From the NCBI GenBank assembly GCA_021234155.1, contig JAJEKV010000005.1:28424689-28488688 (forward strand): DNA of 64,000 bases, written 5' to 3'. Under the pieces are notes generated by a model. That model saw nothing but the letters and a program-made list of their open reading frames with translations, searched no databases and was not told the DNA's origin. Source of the stretch: Isoetes taiwanensis. Taxonomy: Eukaryota; Streptophyta; Lycopodiopsida; Isoetales; Isoetaceae. The stretch's first letter is position 1, and every line of letters begins with the position of its first letter. Below are positions 24,281 through 36,000 of this stretch, in pieces. The position numbers were made by a program, and so were the translations under genes.

Positions 24281-24602
24281 TGATAATGATTTTGGGAGCT
24301 ATAAGAGCAAGCAGCGAAAACCCAAAACGCTGATTGTGTGGTCTGGATCTGTGCCACTGATTGCGAACGAACTGGTCATTGTAAGATCCAGGTAGAACTG
24401 GTGGAGAGTGGCAGCCTGCCTCGCGTTGAATAAACTGCAAAAATATCATGCAATGTAGATTGTGATTTAAGAAATCAAGCAAACAGGGCGACTTCTCCAC
24501 TAGAACGAACTGAACTGGCCATGGAGAGAGATTGGGATATGGTGGAGAAATGATAATGATTTGGGAGCTATAAGCGCAAGCAGCGAAAATCCAAAACGCA
24601 GA
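24281..24602 (+). promoter_or_regulatory. Duplicated upstream segment of the chitinase gene
   Basis: The about 53-bp block from TGATAATGATTTTGGGAGCT through GCAAGCAGCGAAAA to CCAAAACGC occurs at 24281-24333 and 24551-24602, 270 bp apart. The second copy ends 8 bases before the chitinase start codon. The block contains a GCTATAAG stretch that might act as a TATA element, but that is only a suggestion. A duplicated start-proximal region points to a local tandem duplication of the promoter/leader. Confidence 0.7.
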
Positions 24603-24610
24603 GCTGAGCA

Positions 24611-26101
24611 ATGGGGGCAATAGTGCTAGTATGGGCGGTGCTGGCAGGGGCTGTAGCAATGAAGAGCATTGAAGCGCAGAGCATATTGTTGCCCTCGGGG
24701 GTATTGCTGCAGAGCGTTGAAGCGCAGAGGTGCGGGAGGCAGGCAGGAGGAGCATATTGCTCGCCGGGGTATTGCTGCAGCCAAGATGGACGGTGCGGCA
24801 CTACGTCGGCATACTGCGGAACCGGCTGCCAAAGCCAGTGCAACCAAGAGCAGTGTGGTAAGCAGGCCAACATGGCCTCCTGTGACTCCGGCTATTGTTG
24901 CAGCCACTATGGCTTCTGCGGCACCTCCTCTGCCTACTGCGGAACTGGCTGCCAAAGCGGCCCCTGTTCTGGCGCCACCCCCAGCCCCCCGCCTCCCAGC
25001 CCGCCTCCCGCTGGCGGCACTCCCATCAAACTTGGTTACTGGAGCCTCTGGGAAGCTGACCCCTCTACCATCAACTCTTGCCTCTATACCCATCTCCTCT
25101 ACGCCTTTGCCTCCCTCAACCATGATTTCACCGTCTCCGCCTACCACACTGGCTCCGTCTCCAACTTTGTCTCTGCTGTTCGCCTCAAAAACCCTAATGT
25201 CAAAACTCTCATCTCCATTGGGGGTGTTGGTAGTGACCCCTCTGCCTTTTCCCGCATGGTTAGCTCCTCTGCCTCTCGCTCTACCTTTATCACCAGCAGC
25301 ATTGCCCTTGCCACAACATATAACTTTGATGGTCTAGACCTTGATTGGGAATTACCTAAGACCACTGGCGACATGACTAACCTTGGCCTTTTCTTCCAAG
25401 AATGGCGTGCACGTGCTCCCAGCATGCTTCTTTCTGCTGCTGTTTACTATACGAATTCCCTACATGAAGGTACAGGTGCGTCTTATCCAACCTCCTCGAT
25501 TCAATCAAATCTCGACTGGGTATATGTCATGAGCTATGACCTTCATGCTTTTGAAACTTACACCAATAACCCAGCTCCCCTTTATGACCCTACTAATCCC
25601 ACTGTGAATGGTGACTATGGATTGACAAAATGGTTGAGCTATCTCAGTCCACAAAAGATTGTGTATGGATTCCCTGCATATGGAGTGACTTGGACCTTGA
25701 CTACATCCAATCATGGTCTTGGAGCTCCTGCATTTTTTTCTGGTACAGATTCTTATGCGTCTATTGCTAGTTATAGGGCCACTGTTGTCCATGATACATC
25801 TACCCAGTCTACATATGCATATAGCGGCACGAACTGGACTGGATATGATGATGCATGGTCGATCACAAACAAGGTGAACTATTTGAAATCTAAAGGGCTA
25901 CAAGGCTATGGATTCATGACACCCCTTCAAGACGATTCTACCTTTACCCTTGCTAAAGCAGGTAATTACTTCAAACACATTTTAACACTTGCACTCTAAG
26001 TGATATGATTTTGACCAGTTTGCTTGTTTGCAGCTGCTAAAGCATTGGATGGGAAGTATTGCGATGGAACAATCATACATAACACGTTTTCAACATGTTG
26101 A
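24611..26101 (+). CDS. Class V (GH18) chitinase with two hevein (CBM18) domains
   Basis: Secreted chitinase that hydrolyses chitin beta-1,4 links, normally a defence protein. Two exons: 24611-25961 and 26034-26101, joined across a 72-bp GT-AG intron, giving 472 residues. Residues 1 to about 22 form a signal peptide ([17 protein letters not shown]). Two hevein domains follow, each with eight cysteines (C41-C77 and C82-C119) and the YCGTGCQS ending, then a Pro-rich linker (about 124-136) and a GH18 barrel. The catalytic DxxDxDxE motif is intact: D240, D243, D245 and E247 in DGLDLDWE. The strand motif SIGG lies at 202-205. Odd point: residues 24-39 ([16 protein letters not shown]) are encoded by an out-of-frame duplicate of hevein-coding DNA. 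The only ATG that gives a signal peptide is at 24611. All antisense frames here are shadows. Confidence 0.95.
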
Positions 26102-28472
26102 TCTATATTATAATTGTGTTGACTTTCTTTATTCAATATTTGTAATTATATTTATAAGAAGATTTGTATTATTTGCTAAGATCTAATTGCTTGGAGAATG
26201 TTCTAACTTGAGGTTGTATAAAGTCCAACAAAAGAGTTGCAATTTAACATTAGTTTGGTTAGACCCGAACCATGTGCAAGTTACTTTGCAATTCATGCAT
26301 TAAACAACAATATAACAATTAACAAATATAGATCTAGGTTGAACGTGAAAGACCTTTTAACTTAGATATAGAATTTCATGTGCAGTAAGATGTGTCATTA
26401 ACTGTCATAAAGCACGTTAATTGGTAGTTAATCCTAGTTAGTGCACTATAAGTGGTCGCCCGATGCATCCATAGATCAAGCCTTTTTCATCATACGAACA
26501 AGTGCCTCATCATTAGGCGGATTTGGGGTCTCAAAATGGCTCATATCTTGGGTTAAAAATTTCCACGTCAGATTCGCCACGGCCAATCAGGTTTGCGCCT
26601 CTTTTACGAAAGTCAGTATTAGTTGGCAGGTAGAAGAATGAGCAGGCTTACTTGGCATCCACATGGCGTATTTTCATAGGGGATGCCTGCGCTTTTGTTG
26701 CAACCATTTTAATGGCCCGTATTTTTCTGGAGTCACTTCGCCGCCCAAAATAATGGTGACTTTGTCCGCCTACTGTCAGCGTCACCAACTCCCTTGTCAA
26801 ATTTTGGCGCCAAACTTCTGTACTGTCACTCCGACGCCTCTATGTGCATCCTCTCCGCCTTCACTCCTCATCTGCAATCCATGTCTCCTATAATTTCTGT
26901 GTTCTTGTCTCATTTACAAAACTCCCAAGGTGAAGAAGTGGGAGGTTTTGTCTCAATAGGTTCGTGGGTGAGTATGCTGCCATCAACGAGGGGCGAGCAT
27001 AGAGTTAAGCGACAAAGGCGATCAGACGTGCGGACACATTGGATAGGTAGGATAAAAGAGTTCAAGTTGAATTCTAGAGGCCGAAAAGTGGAAAGTATAA
27101 AAATAAAACATGCATATACCCTTTCTGATATGGCCAAAGAGCTAATCTCCAACAAAAACAGCTTCCCAAAATTGCCCGCAAATGGTAACCACCTTAATCG
27201 GATCACGCGGACGCGTTGTCACGCCTATTTAAGTCGCGTGAGAAAGCGGGTTTGGCGTCGTGTGACCTCCTTATCTTTTCATTTCTTTTCGTTGATGCGT
27301 GTTTACAAACAAATTTATTGTGCAGGTTTATGTTTATCAGATGTCGTGGATGTCGTTCAGGCGAAAGCATTAGTAGTGTCCTTGTGGTGTATCACATAGA
27401 CATCGGAATTGTCCTTTTCAAGGTATGGATCTTTGTGACCTTGCGGGGGTATAGGCATCCGGTTTTCTGGACATGATTACAACGTAAAGGTCGGAAATCG
27501 AGCGAGGCGGTTGAATTGCCCCCTTTAAGTGAACTTTGTAAGCCACGGACTAATGAGAACAATGTAATTGCAATGAAGAAATGCACGGGCGACGAGGTGC
27601 AAGCGGGGAAAAAGGTTTGTTCGAAAAATACGTTTTTTTTTTGAACCATGGCGGAGGCTTCAACTCAAGCGGCGGTCTGTTTCGTTTATTCGGATCACGG
27701 CGATCACGATGGACAAATTATCTCGTATATCGGCTTTGTTCGACGCGGTTTGCCATCTCTCCCCGCTTTTGTCGTTTGATTTTCTGGTGTAGCCGAATAA
27801 CTGGATTTGATCTTCCAGCTGAACTACGGTTCTGCTAAAATTCTAAAAGATGTCAAAGCTTATTTCATTCCGTTCCCTGCTTGCTTGGAGTACATCATAG
27901 ATGGTAAATTTTCCTTTACATCTTCTAGGGTGTCGATTCTTAGTTCTAAATGCATCCATAGTTGTTACTAGCTGTGCTAATGTTCTAAGAGAAGCATTTG
28001 GGCTATTTTTGGGCAGAGCCATCTTTAAAATGCAGCTCCTTTTCCATGGCCACAGTTTAATCGAGCTTCTAGAAATGCCATATAGTTGATTCGAGCTTCT
28101 AGAAAATGTCTTACAAAGCGCTACAGTAACTCCTTTGAAATATTTGCGCGGCATGAGTGTCAGTATTCTTGGAAACTCGGTTATTTTGAGCGTGAACATC
28201 TCTGATCAATCTGTTTTGATTTGCATTTTAGGGAAAAAAGGTATTGCATCTTAAGGGATAAACAAGACGATATCTCAATTAACAGTATTACTGCCTGAAT
28301 TTTGAGCTTGCGAAATGCTTGTCTTTCCAGCATAAAGCAGCGACAAGCAGTCCAGCATGTTGTCATTCATAGGGAATGTTGGCTCGTAAGTTGTAAACAT
28401 GTAACTGCAAGAAAAATATAGATCTGTCTGGTTTGGGGCATAGGCATAGCATTGCCTGCGTGATGCAAACTC
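26102..28472. other. No confident gene (2.4 kb)
   Basis: A 201-codon plus-strand frame ends at 27399, but the reported run lacks a good start, has no domain I recognise and contains a TATTTAAG element. A 43-codon frame in a perfect start context (AACCATGGCGG at about 27650) is too short to interpret. The area may be the promoter and leader of the downstream acyltransferase remnant. Confidence 0.35.
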
Positions 28473-29666
28473 TTGCTACTGTTATGGTTTATTTCACGTT
28501 CTGTGATAGCCGAGAGCTGTTGCAGACTTAACCTGAGTAACGCCTCTGTTCCATCCACTTCCGGATTTCATTTAGTTCCACCCAATAAAGCAGAGGATTA
28601 TGAGAACGGAGAGCCCTTGTCCCCAGCAGCCCGCATGTTTTCTCAGCCTCAAACGTCAATCTTCATTATTTGCATCGTTAAATTGAAAGACCCAATCCAT
28701 AATATCCCTGCTTTCAAACAGGGTACCTTCGATACATTGATTCAACATAAGCGATTCTCCTCTGTTATGGTACTTCTTCTTTTTCTCTTTTGTTAGTATG
28801 CCCGTTGTTATAGTTTGGTTGGTAAACAGATCATAAAATTTGTTTCTAGACATATGATATTCAAAATTATGTCTCTGATTCTAAATTAACATCTGATTTT
28901 AAATTTAACCTCAGGAAAGAGAAATTTTTTTATTCTGATTTGAGTCTTAGATCTCTAACATGAATAATCATGATTCAGAGGTTAGATAAATGGGGACACG
29001 GTACAGACAGAGATCGGCATAGATAAGCATGTAATTGTGCCATCAATTCCTAGCGAAGTAGGTTCAAGTGACTTGGTTGAAGAGTATGCATCTAATCTTT
29101 CATTGACTGGATCTTTTGAACCATCTAGACCGTTATGGAATGTCCATATTCTCGACGCAAGGTCAGAAAACTCAGCTGCAGCAATGATTTTAAGGCTATA
29201 TCATTCTTTAGGAAAAGGTACTTCATTAATGTCATTCTTTTTGTCCTGTACAAGGAGAGTAAATGACCCTGACAAGCCACCTTCAGTTGTTCCCATGGCT
29301 AGAAAACAAACTCAAAGGTCCTATCTCCAAGTCATATGGAATTTTTTCCTTGTTATATGGTACAGTTTAATAAGTATTGTGAAGTTCCTGGCTACGTTAC
29401 TATTTTTGGAGGATAGCTTAACTCCTATCAAAGGGTTCGCAAGAGTCGAGCAGTTGCCTTACAAAATCTCATCTTTAAGTTTTTCCTTGAATGAGTTGAA
29501 AATTGTCAAAGCTGTTACTGGTGCGGTAAGCTTCTGATATTGTTTTCTTTACATAAGCTTTGGTTCGTTAAGAATTTGAGGTTGTTGCTGAATGGCAGAC
29601 CATAAATGATGTCCTGTTGGGGATGATTTCTGCTGGAATTACAAGTTATTTACCGCAGAATCTCAG
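28473..29666 (+). pseudogene. WSD1-type wax ester synthase/diacylglycerol acyltransferase remnant
   Basis: Exon 1 (to 28769) ends with EPLSPAARMFSQPQ and HKRFSSVM, the family N-terminus, followed by a GT donor. Exon 2 (about 28979-29525) carries IGIDKHVIVPSIPSEVG and SRPLWNVHILDAR, then YHSLGKGTSLMSFFLSCTRR, and ends VKAVTGA at a GTAAGC donor. Exon 3 (29599-29666) continues TINDVLLGMISAG. These match WSD1 enzymes, which join fatty alcohols or diacylglycerol to acyl-CoA. The active-site motif HHxxxDG is YHSLGKG here: the second His stays, but the first His and the Asp are replaced. A one-base frame error lies near 29000 in the DKWG-VQTEIGID stretch. The C-terminal half (about 200 residues, including the DUF1298 region) is absent. 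It was probably inactivated long ago. Confidence 0.85.
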
Positions 29667-30254
29667 GTGTTTCATCAATGAAAGAGGTCTGCATATTCAC
29701 CATCCAACTATTTTTAACAAGAATCGTTTGAAATTCCATGTTCCTTCTTTCCGTAGATGTCAGTGTGAAAAAAGAAGTCCGACAACAAGATAGATATAAT
29801 TTGAAAGGTCTTCAAATCACATAAAACATCGTTAATGAATATTAGACTATCAACGGACTTACAAGTTTGCTATTTGCCCAATTTATTACATGTACTCTTA
29901 TTCATCTGCTATTCATAGTTGACAAATGCTAAAGTTTTTTCTTTCTTATCTGATCTGGTCTTCTGTTGGCATTTGTGATAATGTTACTTAATTGATATGT
30001 CATCTTTAGAGTGTCAGAGAATAATGGAGGAGGAACTAGGAAAGATTCTCTCAATGGCTACGTCTCTTATAATCTATTAGGCAATTCCCAGTGAGCTTAT
30101 CATTTAACAATATTTGGTGTTGTTTACTACTTTCATTTAGTAACTTACCATCCACTAATTAGAAGCAGCGACACATTTATCTAATTACATTCATAAATTC
30201 ATAAATTGTGATCCTTCCCGTTCCAATTATCCTTTTAACAAGTGTAACTTCTTT

Positions 30255-30982
30255 CTTTGCAAAATCGTCTACAAGGTCAAGAGTTTCACAAATACCCGAC
30301 AACCTCTGTATTTATGAACGAATTTAATGTGATAGAAACTGCAATGACGATCCGAGTAGACTAGATGTTTACGTTAAGTAGTTGAAGAAATTGCGTATGG
30401 CGGTAAAGTGGTGGAGGGCATTGGATTGGAAGCCCATTTTAACCAACCTAACATTCCCTTCACGAGAGCTATTCTTGACAAGATGGGTTCCTTAGGCATG
30501 CCAATATGGTTGACAGAACTGGACATCATAAATTCAACTAATCAGGTCATCTTCTTTACTTTATTTTTTCAAAATTTTATCTCTTCTTATCATTATTATT
30601 ATTATTTCATATTCTCCCATTTAGGGTTTTTTATTATTTAATATCTCCCTTTCAGCATTTTAAAGTACTAGGGTTTATGCATATGCAGGCTTCTTGCTTG
30701 AGGGATTGTCATGTGGTCGGCGTTACACCCAAGTGGGTGTTGGAGAATGTGCCTCACAGATTGATAGTTGAACAACCTACCAACTGGAGATGTTGTTGAT
30801 GCATTTCTTGGGGAAATATTGATCACGGGAGAACGTAAAGTTATTGATCAAAGTGGGTCTTTTCGGTTCCAGTTACCTATCGCCAATATAAAGTAGAAGT
30901 TAGATATGGCAAAGAAAGGGTGTCGACTATATTTACACTCAGACCAACTAACGAAGTACAAGAGGTCATCGTTACAATTTGA
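30255..30982 (+). pseudogene. GH10 endo-1,4-beta-xylanase remnant (C-terminal part)
   Basis: Pieces in order match the end of plant GH10 xylanases, which cut xylan in cell walls: FMNEFNVIE (about 30310-30340), NDDPSRLDVYVK, then EEIAYGGKVVEGIGLEAHF and MGSLGMPIWLTELDI (30408-30530; the Glu in TELD is the catalytic nucleophile). After an intron-like gap comes GIVMWSALHPSGCWRMCLTD at about 30700-30760, LNNLPTGDVVDAFLGE, and QYKVEVRYGKERVSTIF, ending with TGA at 30980-30982. Lesions: at least two frame shifts before 30390, an in-frame TAG at about 30378, a TGA-TAG pair at about 30760, and another frame shift near 30885. The acid/base Glu region and the CBM22 modules are missing. It is clearly non-functional. 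Confidence 0.87.
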
Positions 30983-32458
30983 TAGAGGCATAGGACTATT
31001 AAAAAAATGAAATTCCATTCAATTCTAGACAAAAAATCGTAGAAAAAATTTATTTATCTATTTATTTATTTATTTCTTTTGAAGGCGAGATATTTTTATT
31101 TATAATATAAATATGGTATACAAGCTTATTTATAAGCCTCTTAACAGGCTAGATTGAAAAAATTTGCACCACAGTCAGATGACCTTTATAAACTTTTTGA
31201 ATGCATGCATTTATTTAGATTCCATTGAGTTGGGCAAGTAGATCCATGCTCTTATAATGAAGGCTCAATATGGTTTGAGCATTGTTAAGTACGATGGTCA
31301 TTGACATGTATTGCAGCTGTGGAAGCATAGGTGATGGTTACCACATGTTTTACGGATTGTCTGCATGCAATATTGCAGCATGGACCGCTATTATTTTAGG
31401 TCAATAATCTTAAAAGTTGGTCGACCAAGCACGCTTTGAAACTAATTTCACCATCAACAATAACCTTTAGTTTTAAGCAATCACTAAGAGCTATGATATT
31501 TTATCAAATGCTAAATCACATTGTGACACAACTAAAAGACATAAAAAAAATATCTTTTTCATGTACATCTTGTTGATCAATAAAAGATGATGGATTTTAT
31601 GTTGTGGAGAAACCATATTGTGGCTCGAATAACCAGGAATTAATATTTCTAATAGGAATTACCCAGTTGATAATAGTGTCCACTATTTTCCGTGCATGTT
31701 GTTCTTTAGACTAATTTCAGACTAATTTCGTTCGATGGCAATATACCCCATAGGATCATAGGATCGTAAATATGGAGAAATAGAGCTTGTTGCTAAGATC
31801 TTTATGATAAATTCCTCATATAGTGTCGATAGAACTCCTTGCTAAGACTTCATCGTATATTCCTCATACAAGTATTTCTATCACAAATGACCAGTTGACT
31901 TGACACTCTAATGTTCGAGAAATACATAATAGGATGCTATTAGATTATAAGTGTTTCTAGACAATTTCTATCAGTCTGCAGAAATCAATTCTTTTCGCGA
32001 ACTAACTTTTAGCTTTCTTCGATTGACAAACATTCTATGATACTTGAATTCAACTTGAACAAATAAGATTTTGGGGTTTACATATGAGTATATGCTAGGA
32101 CAAAGACTATGAAATTATATGAAATTATATAGCAATGTTGACTCCTCGAACTTCCGCTATGACTTCCTCTAACCTAATTCTTGACACTCAACATTAAATA
32201 CTGATCTTTTTAAGCTTGGATTTTACTCCCAAAGCTCCATAAACCATAATTTGATAAACCCATTGATAGTACAAAAACTTGTGTAAATATACTTTGATAA
32301 AGATGATAAACATGGAAATTATTGGACCTTATAACTAAACTAATAAAGAATGCGACATATTGGTGGCTATGGTCTTTTGTCCTTCATCATGTGTCCGAAA
32401 GACCACTTTTTGTTAAATGAATTTAATTGAGTTGATTTGATTTTTATCGCTCGTGGAC
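30983..32458. other. No gene recognised (1.5 kb)
   Basis: AT-rich DNA with a (TTTA)n run at about 31050-31074 and no frame worth calling. Confidence 0.5.
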
Positions 32459-32460
32459 AA

Positions 32461-32600
32461 GGTGTGCAAACATTATTGCCAAAGAACCAATTTATAACAC
32501 GCAAAGAGACCTCTTTCATTATGTGTAGAAGGCTACTTTTTGTTTAAAAAAGGTATGCATACATCATTGCCAAAGAGCCAATTTATAACACTCAAAGGGA
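32461..32600. repeat. Imperfect tandem duplication, 91-bp period
   Basis: GGTGTGCAAACATTATTGCC at 32461 and GGTATGCATACATCATTGCC at 32552, each followed by AAAGA-CCAATTTATAACAC. Confidence 0.8.
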
Positions 32601-32910
32601 AGGCTGGGCTAGAGAAAGATCCTAGGCTTTATAGCATAGAAGCGTCAAAGAATAATAAAGACGTGTACTTTAAGAAAAGCACGTTCGATTCTGAAAAATC
32701 CGGCGACACCACGAAATTATAGGGCCAAGCGGCGGGATTTTTTTCTTTGCGAAAAGCGAGTCGAGATTGACTCGATTCAATCCGTCGACCCCTGCCTCCA
32801 TCCCCTTCCGGTCCAGCCCTGCTGTCCCCTTCTAGCAGAAGGCGCCGCCAATATTTCCAGTGAAAAGGAGGAAAAGCAAAAAGGACAAAATTCGAGTCTT
32901 GGATTTTTTA

Positions 32911-33060
32911 TTTGGCAAATTTTTGTGAGCATAAAATTTCGCCTGAAATTTTCAGCTGACGTGGCGGGGCCACTCGCGGCTGATGCCGCTCGTGGCGAAA
33001 TTTTCAGGGCGAAATTTTCAGCTCACAAAAATTTCGCCTTCCGAAATTTTGACCACCTTA
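32911..33060. repeat. Inverted repeat rich in AAATTTCGCC / GGCGAAATTT
   Basis: AAATTTTTGTGAGC (32917-32930) is the exact reverse complement of GCTCACAAAAATTT (33021-33034). The arms extend imperfectly to about 30 bp, and several further AAATTTCGCC-type decamers in both orientations lie between and after them. The GC-rich centre is GACGTGGCGGGGCCACTCG. It may be a small foldback element. Confidence 0.75.
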
Positions 33061-36000
33061 AAATTTCACCCTAATTCGACAATATTTTATACGGTGAAAT
33101 TTTATGTTGAACTGTGGCGGCATTTTTGGCGGTATGCTTCGATTCTGTTTACGCACAACCCACAGCTTCTTCATCTTTGTTTCATGCCAATGCCGTAGCG
33201 GGGATAGAAGCCAAGGATCAAACCCGAAGCCAAGGATGCAAACCGTAAACGGCGGACTTTGGCTTTCCTTTTCAAAGTATGCAACTTGGCTTTCCTTTCG
33301 AGGTAGATTCACATTTTAACCGTTTCTATCTTCTTCGAAGCAATGATCCTATGAGGAGTTTTTTTTTGATTGTTGAGGGAGTTCATAGCTTGATTCTTGC
33401 GGGGCCGAGTCAATCCTTAGAATGAAGGCCTCACCTATTACAGTAGAGGGCCCCATTTGCAAATTTGGTTTTCTTTATTACGGAGATATCTGTTTTCGGA
33501 CCTATTTTTTGTTTGAAGTTATGGCCCCGTTGTTTATAATCGGGATATCCTCCTTGCTTCACCATATATATGCTTATTGTCATCTGTCTCCATCCCAACA
33601 AAAGTCGTCCCACGATTCTAAGTTCGCCCGACTCAAGATCCGACCTAACCACTACTTGATTTTTTTTTAATCTAGAGTTGAAGAATGTACATGACGACCA
33701 CTTCAATGAAACTCGATGCTGAGGAATCCAAGAAGAATTTTTATGCGGTAAAAGAAATTCACCGCGTTGATGGAGGGTTGGTTGTGACTAGATGTTGACT
33801 TTGACTTCTAATGTGCAGCTTGACTCTTTAAATTCAATTCAAATTTACCTTAACTATTCAGTTTGAGCTTGCTCTAATCTAAGGTTTCTAGCAATACAAA
33901 ATGTTAACTTAGGCGCTCTCGCCTTTTTACTATCAATGCCAGTGACATTGTTAAATTGTTTTGCACCTTTACACTTGTTGAGGTTGACCGAGCTTAATTT
34001 GACATGTTGCAACATTGATGTCACTACCAATATTTTAGCAAATGTATGGTCCTTTTGTTTTGAAAAAATTGGAGCACCATTGTCTTAAGAAAGAACAACT
34101 TTTCTTCTAGGAAATGTTCAATTGATTTAACATCTTCAATGTTTCAAGGTTGTCAAGTTCCGAATACCATGGCAAAATCTTTATTCTCAAGGGTAGTTGA
34201 AAATATACGAAGTGACCACTTTACTGAAACCTAATGTTGAGCAATCTAATGAAAATTTTTGGGGAATATAAGAACAGAACCAATAAGGTGACTTAGAGTT
34301 TGGCCAGGTATTGATCGCGATTATAACTCTGTCTTTGACTTTGATTTATTAGTTGTAGCTTTCGTTTCGATTCTTGCAACTTTGACTTTGACATCTTAGC
34401 AAGCTACCAGTCGATTTGATATACTCCCTCATATCTTAACATATATAATTCTTATCGGAAGATGCTTTTTGGCATATTCGGTTGATTCCCGCCACGTATT
34501 TCCGGGGGGAAAAAATAGGGCTTTAAGAAAAAAAGATGAAAAATTGGCGGTACATTGCATACATTACGAGCATTGGCTATGGCGGCTCTTGTCAGGCAAA
34601 GCAATGACTTCGGGGAAGGGCTCAATGACTTCTAAGAAGAGCTTCGGAGATAAGATTTTTGGTGAGTGCGCCTTTGATCAAAATACCTTGATGGAGAGCT
34701 ATGACGATTTGTGCAAAGCTATGAGAACAGGGCATGTTGGGGTTTTGGAGATCTGTGACCACGAGCTTAAAATTTCTTAGTTCACTCTGAGCAAGAACAC
34801 ATATGCGACATGGTGAGAGGAAAACTGGGTTTGGTAGAAAATCTTTGAAAGCAAATATTTGTTTAGTAGCAAAACCCCTATGTTTGATGCGTATCATGCC
34901 GCTATTGTAAACGCTGTTGGCGCGAACTTATGCGAATGCCTTGTCTTCTGGTGTCTAAAAGATAGAGAAATGTTGTTCATAACAACCATGAGATTCCCAC
35001 TATTGAGCTCGTTTTTCTTTCGAGACTTCAAACCATCAACTTTTTTATTGGCCACTGAGTTTTAGGCCTGGGTGGATCCATATATGACCTGACCCTTAGC
35101 CCACCATCATGATGGGCACCCTTCTCTTATTTCTCCCTCTTCTATTTCCATCACTCAATGGCAGCTAGTGAGTGGCCTTTGAGCCTAGGTGTCTTTGAAA
35201 TTACCTTTCCCATTCTAGTATGTATTAAACTTACAAGGTACCACGTGAAGTTGAGTTGAGTCTGAAAATTAGTGGACATAAAGAGGAAAATTAGTGGACA
35301 TAAAGAGTTTGTGAGTGTAACTTTTAAACGTAACCTCCCAATGCGTATTGTTTATTTTAAATGCATAATTCGCATCTCATTTGTTAGTTTGTAGTTAGAT
35401 TATTGTTCCTCACTGATTTTTATTTCGTGGTCTAGTTGCAAAAGTTGCCCCATGATATTTGATTGTATGAAGCCGACCATGCAAAACACACCTAGTGTGA
35501 AAGAAACAGACAGATCTAGCATCTATGAGCCTAGTGGAAATTTCCACTGTAAAAAAGACGACAGACCCATGGTCAAACCCTTGGTGAAATTCCCAATCAA
35601 ACCTAATGTAGTTTTTTGAGGTCGAGGCAGTGTGAATTGTAGTCTTTTCTATAGTGGAATTGAGCATTCAAAAATCAAGAATGGAAGCATCAGTATTAGT
35701 TAGTTCTCTGAGTTGTTGTTGGTATTGAAGTATAGGGTAATCTCCATAGGGCATCACATGCCTAATCCTACAACTATAGGGATCATTATTTTATTTAATG
35801 GTTTTAGTTGTTGGTGTTGAACTGTAAGTAAAAGCTTTTTCTTTATTTTGCAAGTTCTAGTAAATACTTTAATTGTGTAGTACATCCGGTTCTTTCAATA
35901 TTAATTGGTGTAGTTCATGTTGGAACTTATGCAAATATGTTAAAATGTTTCGTAATACCCAAACATGTTATATGTTTTTATTCTCCAATGTTTTCTAGGA

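Noticed and set aside
24273-25425. Long antisense and alternate-frame open frames (up to 222 codons) over the chitinase gene
   Set aside because: They are shadows of a GC-rich, Ala/Ser/Pro-rich coding exon. The plus-strand frame has a signal peptide, 16 hevein cysteines and the GH18 active site.
26794-27399. 201-codon plus-strand frame
   Set aside because: No good start codon, no recognised domain, and it contains promoter-like AT elements; length alone is not enough.
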